Below, in pieces: positions 22,777 to 27,063 of a DNA stretch of 27,063 bases. The notes under the pieces were generated by a model. That model saw nothing but the letters and a program-made list of their open reading frames with translations, was not told the DNA's origin and searched no databases. Positions within the stretch are counted from its first letter, which is position 1, and each line of letters begins with the position of its first letter. Location of the stretch: positions 1-27,063 of IMG/VR virus record IMGVR_UViG_3300037264_000412, one strand, 5' to 3'. Source of the stretch: a virus. The translations under genes and the position numbers were made by a program.

Positions 22777-23988
22777 ATGGCAAATCCTATTCAGCCTGCT
22801 CGGTTCTTCGAGGGACTCCCGACCGCACCGAATTTCGTACGTGAGTACGAGATTCAGGACTCAGTTCCGATTGATGGTTCGAAAGCAAGCCTGCGAGCGT
22901 TTTCTCCGTTCGTCTTGAGAGTTCTTCCTCCGCTGATTCTCGGGGACAACTTCAACACTCTCCGTGTCACCAGGCCACCCAATGGAAATACGGCTGGTTC
23001 ATCTCCTCGTGTGGATTATGCTGGGGCTATTCGTTCTCTGAACCAGCAACGAAATCTCTCTGAGGAAGTCTATCAGCAAAAAGTAAACCGTGGAGGTTTG
23101 ATTCCAGGATTGTCAGGAACGAGTACACGGGACATTGAAGAAGCTATCTCGAACTCGGCTCGCAATCAGGCGATCTCTCCGACTGTTCCAGAGTCGAGCC
23201 GTAATCGAATCCTTCCGGCCCTTTCCAATGATGTGACGGCGCTCTCGATTCTTCTCCAACTTAGTCGGTTGCTAGACATCCCTCCCATCTGTCTCTACAT
23301 CAATCCCAATACGTTCACGATCAACTATGCGAAGATCGCACAGTTCCAGGAACGTTCTCGCTATGGCTACATCTACCAGGCATGGGGTGAAGAGCTTACG
23401 AAGATCAGTTTCTCCTGCACGATTGGCGCGTTCATCGCAGGTAAGCGGTCATCGTCTCAGACGAATGTAGCCTCTGGAGTCCAGTACGCCTCTAAGCGGG
23501 ACTCCGCAGCGTTTCAGCAACTCATGGCCGTCTTCGCTCTCTATCAGAGCAGCGGTTACATTCAGGACACGACCGCGAATGCGACGGGTCGGCAATCCAA
23601 GGCAAATCTGCTCGTTGGGAACACAGCGATTGAGTACGACCAGACCGTGTACGTTGGGCACATGGATTCGTTCTCTTACTCGGAAGAAGAGACGTTGCAA
23701 AACGGTGGTCTTAAGTTTGAGATTGAGTTTACGGCGATCAAGGTCTTTGATGTAGCTCAGTCAAAGATGTCCATCTCGCCTGAGAACTCCCCTAGTAACT
23801 TCTACAATCCATCGGCAGCATCTTCCCCATCTACTGGGTCCAGGCTGTCTAGGACGCTCCTGGGGTCAGGACCGACCCAATTCCTTACGGCTCCCACGAT
23901 TGGAGGGGTTCCGGCTCAGCCGTGGTCTGGAGCGGCTGTAGGGTTGCGTTCTGAAACGGGCAGCGTGATTACCACTAGGCGGACCTGA
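22777..23988 (+). CDS. Baseplate / tail protein, long paralog
   Basis: 403 residues. ATG at 22777 is preferred over TTG at 22771 because the G-rich ribosome site GGGTGGGTGG ends at 22770. A core at about 172-325 is paralogous to the preceding protein (INPNTFTINYAKIAQFQERS, QAWGEELTKISFSC, KRDSAAFQQLMAVFALYQSS with GYIQD, SFSYSEEETLQNGGLKFEIE). It adds about 170 residues at the N-terminus and about 80 Ser/Pro/Gly-rich residues at the C-terminus (PSAASSPSTGSRLSRT) that are probably flexible. The stop is 2 bases before the hub gene start. Likely a baseplate component contacting the hub. The exact position in the baseplate is inference. Confidence 0.65.
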   Translation: MANPIQPARFFEGLPTAPNFVREYEIQDSVPIDGSKASLRAFSPFVLRVLPPLILGDNFNTLRVTRPPNGNTAGSSPRVDYAGAIRSLNQQRNLSEEVYQQKVNRGGLIPGLSGTSTRDIEEAISNSARNQAISPTVPESSRNRILPALSNDVTALSILLQLSRLLDIPPICLYINPNTFTINYAKIAQFQERSRYGYIYQAWGEELTKISFSCTIGAFIAGKRSSSQTNVASGVQYASKRDSAAFQQLMAVFALYQSSGYIQDTTANATGRQSKANLLVGNTAIEYDQTVYVGHMDSFSYSEEETLQNGGLKFEIEFTAIKVFDVAQSKMSISPENSPSNFYNPSAASSPSTGSRLSRTLLGSGPTQFLTAPTIGGVPAQPWSGAAVGLRSETGSVITTRRT

Positions 23989-23990
23989 CC

Positions 23991-26900
23991 ATGAGCATTC
24001 TCAACCGCCCTTACATTGGGACGTGGGGTCCTAATCAGCGGAAAATAGTCCAGGTCACACCAGATGCACTCGTCTATCTGAATGGAGATACGGGTCTGGC
24101 GGGATGTCAGACTTGCCGTCACCGAATTGATGTCCAGCAGTTCGTTACGTCGGTGTCAGTAGATGCAGGTGTGGATCCAGGAGCCTCCTCGGCAAACATC
24201 ACTCTCTCAATTCCTCGCCACTACGGAGACTCACTCTTTCGAGACGGGAACACTCTTCTTCGTAACGGCTTGGAGGTTCACATCTACTTTCGGGGTTACT
24301 TCCCGATGACGGGTCTCGCTGACCCAAATGCCGATGAAGGAACTGTCGGTGGCAAGAACGGGATTCGTCTTTCGGACATTCCTCAGTATCCATACTATCC
24401 TGTGTTTCACGGGGTTGTTACGACAGTCAATCACGAGTACTCAGGAGGGTACTACTCGGCGTCTCTGACGTGCTCTGGGATGTTGCACTTCTGGCAGTAC
24501 ATGCAGATTGCAGCAAACGGGTCATTTTTCGGAGCCCGTCCAAACAACTCTGCGGTACGAACCAATCTCAAGGGACACATCTTTACTGGGATGAGTCCTT
24601 TCGCGATCATCTATTCTCTCTACCGAAACACGATTGGAGCCGCTGCTGGAGTCGGATTTGCTCTTCAGAGCCGCACCAACATGCAGGCTATTTCGACGGC
24701 TTCTGGAGATTCTTTTTACTCGATGGTACTCCAGTACTGGGAACGTCGGTTCCTTCAAGGGATGTACGGGCTCCGTATGCATGGAGCTTCAGGACAACTT
24801 TTTTCGGGTAGTACACAGGTATATTTGGCGCGACTTGGAGGTCGTGACGCGCGGTTTCTTTCTGTTGTCAATGGTTCTGGTAGAGGCCCTTCTGACATCC
24901 TTGCGGGGAGTGCCGCTGCGTTCAATTTGATTGATAGGGATGAGGATACTGGGAAAGTACTTCGAGGCGCGGATGTACGTTTCTTGGCTTCTTCGGGTGG
25001 TGGGGCTCGTGACTACGGTGTGGTCGTCCCACAGATGCAAGCATTCGTAAACGACATCTCTCAGTGGGGTCAAGTCAATTTCTTCGAGACCACATACGAA
25101 AGTAAGCTAGACATTGCTACACAGGTCTCGACTATCTGTGGTTATGAGTTTTTTCAGGATATGGATGGCGATTTGGTGTTCAAACCGCCGCTCTACAATC
25201 TGGACACAAGCTCATCTCGTATTTACCGCCTTGAGCCTGAGGACATCATCTCGATTTCGTTCACCGAGAGTGAACCAGAGGCCACCTATGCTACTGTGAA
25301 AGGTGGTCCGTTTCAGAATATGCGGGGTGTGGTGGATGAGGCCGAATTCGGAGTCAAGGCTACTTACTATGATTACCGGCTCATTGCGCAATTTGGTTGG
25401 CGTGAAGGCTCTTTGGAGTCGAATTACTACTCGAACGCCAGGTCTGCTTTCTACGCTGCGGTCGCTAATCTAGATCGTATCAATCAAGGCATGAACTCAG
25501 CCTCGGTCACGATCCCTCTTCGACCTGAGATTCGACAGGGATTCCCTGTTTTCATCCCCCACATTGACTGCTTCTACTACGTTCAGTCAGTGAGTCATGC
25601 TTTCACTTTCGGGAGTAGTTGCACGACGACGTTGAATCTTGTTGCACGTCGTCGAAAGTTCATTCCACCAGGTGACCCGGGTATGGCTGGGATTGCAAGC
25701 ATCAAGCTTGATCAGACAACCCTTCCACCTAAGCCTCTCCAGTATCTTGACAACAGCAACATCCCTCGGGTTCTTGGATTTCCAAACGTTGTCATGGCGC
25801 TTGATCCAGAGCGAATTAACCCATTGTTTTTCGTATTCGGTCTTGACGTCGAAGAGACTCGTGGAAGAACACCGCCAGAATTGTTGCGTTCACGAAGAGA
25901 GCTTCTCGCATCGAACTTTGCCCAGCTTCTCGTATCGAACAACATTCTAGGTTACCGAATTCCGGATCAGGTAGAAACTACTCCTGAGATTTCAAATGAA
26001 GCAACAGCTTTCGCGGCTGTACTTACGGCTGCGTTTGGTCCAGATCCCTCTGCACCTTCTGCAACAGTCGATTCAGAAACTCCTGTCACTGAGCATACAA
26101 CTCGTCCAAGTATCATTTCGGGTCCTTGGTTCATCCAGACTTCTGACAGGGCTGGTCAAGAGGTTACAGCGACACAACTGCGTGAAGGTCTGAGCGCCCT
26201 CATTGAAGCTCGTACTGATATTCGTCGAAGTATTGCAAGGATCAATAGAGAGATACAGACAAAAGAAGCCCAGATTCAAAGACTGGGTGGAGAAGCTCAC
26301 ACAGCAAAAAGAGCACGTCTGTTTTCTGAGATCGTAACGTTTCGTGCCGAATCTGTCACCTTGAATGAGTTTTTAACTGGTGAAGACGCAGCTTCGGATC
26401 GATGGAACTCAGTTGCAACTAGAAGGCGCTTAACTGACAATGGTGAGTTGGTGAATTTCCTCATTGGTCTGGTGCGTCAAAGAGATCCAAGTACGGTAAA
26501 CCGGGACATGAGCGTGGATGCTACTGGGTCGCTCAATAACTCAGCGACGATCCTTGACTTACTTGGAGACAGAAAGGCCGCCATAGGACTCAACACTCCT
26601 GGCTACTATCGCTACTATTCATCTGCACATCCAAATCCAGACCAACAAGGTTACATAGCTCTTTTAGGAGAGTCCTCAACTCGCACAGAGTCAGAAACTT
26701 CTGGGACTAGTGTTGAAGATTTCACCCTAAACATAGATCCTGAATTGGCAGTTGGATTAGATGACACAGGTACGAGTCATACGACTCCATCAAATACAGC
26801 TTTGACAACTGTAGGGGTGACTGATTTAACTGGTGTTGATATGACTGAAGGGGACCAGGGGGTTGAGGCCAGCACAGAACGTACAAATCTTGTGAAGTTG

Positions 26901-27063
26901 GAGAACGTATCTCCAGTGAATGGATTGAACGTTCGCACATTCACCTCACAAGATCCAACTCCGACTCCTACAGATCAAATCTTCGCATTGTCTTTCGAAC
27001 AGAGAGCTACGACTCGCTTTGGGCGTACGACTGTTTTCGTTGAACGTCGTTCAGCATCGGTTG
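23991..27063 (+). CDS. Baseplate hub-like protein (partial, runs off the window)
   Basis: The frame opens at ATG 23991 and has no stop to the window end, so at least 1024 residues are encoded. The N-terminal about 180 residues resemble the hub domain of contractile tails: CQTCRHRID at 39-47, VTSVSVDAGVDPGASSANIT, LEVHIYFRGYFP, VFHGVVTTVNHEYSGGYYSA, then CSGMLHFWQYMQI. A middle part (about 370-560) continues as beta-rich hub (YESKLDIATQVSTICGYEFF, YYSNARSAFYAAVANLDRIN, GFPVFIPHIDCFYYVQSVSH). Residues about 730-800 form a coiled coil (IRRSIARINREIQTKEAQIQ). The remainder is Ser/Thr-rich linker leading to a new folded part at the edge. Hubs anchor the tail tip and the spike. The N-terminal call is moderately strong. 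The C-terminal extension is not recognised. Confidence 0.75.
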   Translation, partial: MSILNRPYIGTWGPNQRKIVQVTPDALVYLNGDTGLAGCQTCRHRIDVQQFVTSVSVDAGVDPGASSANITLSIPRHYGDSLFRDGNTLLRNGLEVHIYFRGYFPMTGLADPNADEGTVGGKNGIRLSDIPQYPYYPVFHGVVTTVNHEYSGGYYSASLTCSGMLHFWQYMQIAANGSFFGARPNNSAVRTNLKGHIFTGMSPFAIIYSLYRNTIGAAAGVGFALQSRTNMQAISTASGDSFYSMVLQYWERRFLQGMYGLRMHGASGQLFSGSTQVYLARLGGRDARFLSVVNGSGRGPSDILAGSAAAFNLIDRDEDTGKVLRGADVRFLASSGGGARDYGVVVPQMQAFVNDISQWGQVNFFETTYESKLDIATQVSTICGYEFFQDMDGDLVFKPPLYNLDTSSSRIYRLEPEDIISISFTESEPEATYATVKGGPFQNMRGVVDEAEFGVKATYYDYRLIAQFGWREGSLESNYYSNARSAFYAAVANLDRINQGMNSASVTIPLRPEIRQGFPVFIPHIDCFYYVQSVSHAFTFGSSCTTTLNLVARRRKFIPPGDPGMAGIASIKLDQTTLPPKPLQYLDNSNIPRVLGFPNVVMALDPERINPLFFVFGLDVEETRGRTPPELLRSRRELLASNFAQLLVSNNILGYRIPDQVETTPEISNEATAFAAVLTAAFGPDPSAPSATVDSETPVTEHTTRPSIISGPWFIQTSDRAGQEVTATQLREGLSALIEARTDIRRSIARINREIQTKEAQIQRLGGEAHTAKRARLFSEIVTFRAESVTLNEFLTGEDAASDRWNSVATRRRLTDNGELVNFLIGLVRQRDPSTVNRDMSVDATGSLNNSATILDLLGDRKAAIGLNTPGYYRYYSSAHPNPDQQGYIALLGESSTRTESETSGTSVEDFTLNIDPELAVGLDDTGTSHTTPSNTALTTVGVTDLTGVDMTEGDQGVEASTERTNLVKLENVSPVNGLNVRTFTSQDPTPTPTDQIFALSFEQRATTRFGRTTVFVERRSASV

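Noticed and set aside
1-27063. CRISPR array, tRNA genes, attachment sites, replication origin
   Set aside because: I saw no regularly spaced direct repeats, no cloverleaf-like segments with a CCA or T-loop signature, and no integrase or origin-like iterons.

Overview
The window is part of the late structural (tail) region of a large contractile-tailed bacteriophage. It contains no cellular genes. In order along the + strand it encodes a neck or tail-completion protein, a zinc-ribbon protein, a very large tail sheath, the tail tube, a tail-assembly-chaperone-like protein, a tape measure protein, two related baseplate proteins and the start of a baseplate hub. The host cannot be read from this sequence. 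Gene packing is tight, with ATGA overlaps and GTG/TTG starts.

Layout. 1-3504: the end of an unknown upstream gene, a GIY-YIG homing endonuclease, a putative neck protein, a second GIY-YIG endonuclease, a 75-residue protein and an FmdB-like zinc-ribbon protein that has no ATG/GTG start. 3635-8599: a 1654-residue sheath. 8671-12738: a zinc-finger plus Vsr-like (EDxHD-type) homing endonuclease, two unrecognised phage proteins, and an Ntn-hydrolase reading frame that runs into a frameshifted gamma-glutamylcyclotransferase (GGCT) domain. 12769-14441: tail tube, a third GIY-YIG endonuclease and a strong intrinsic terminator. 14456-17060: chaperone-like protein and an unknown tail protein. 17090-18331: an intact TnpB on the minus strand, the only minus-strand gene. 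18376-27063: tape measure, two paralogous baseplate proteins and the hub, which runs off the window.

How it fits together. The tail genes would build a contractile tail: tube polymerised around the tape measure with chaperone help, sheath around the tube, and the baseplate proteins and hub at the tip. Five nuclease genes of the mobile type (three GIY-YIG, one EDxHD, one TnpB) sit in the seams between these genes without visibly breaking any of them, which is the typical pattern of freestanding homing genes. Two of the homing genes have inverted repeats at or over their start codons and no visible Shine-Dalgarno sequence, which suggests translational or late-promoter control.

Most worth a second look: the broken Ntn-hydrolase/GGCT pair inside the tail operon, the non-canonical start of the zinc-ribbon gene, the start-codon hairpins of the homing genes, the intact TnpB placed just before the tape measure gene, and the oversized sheath. 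All functional calls come from reading motifs by eye. No database search was run.
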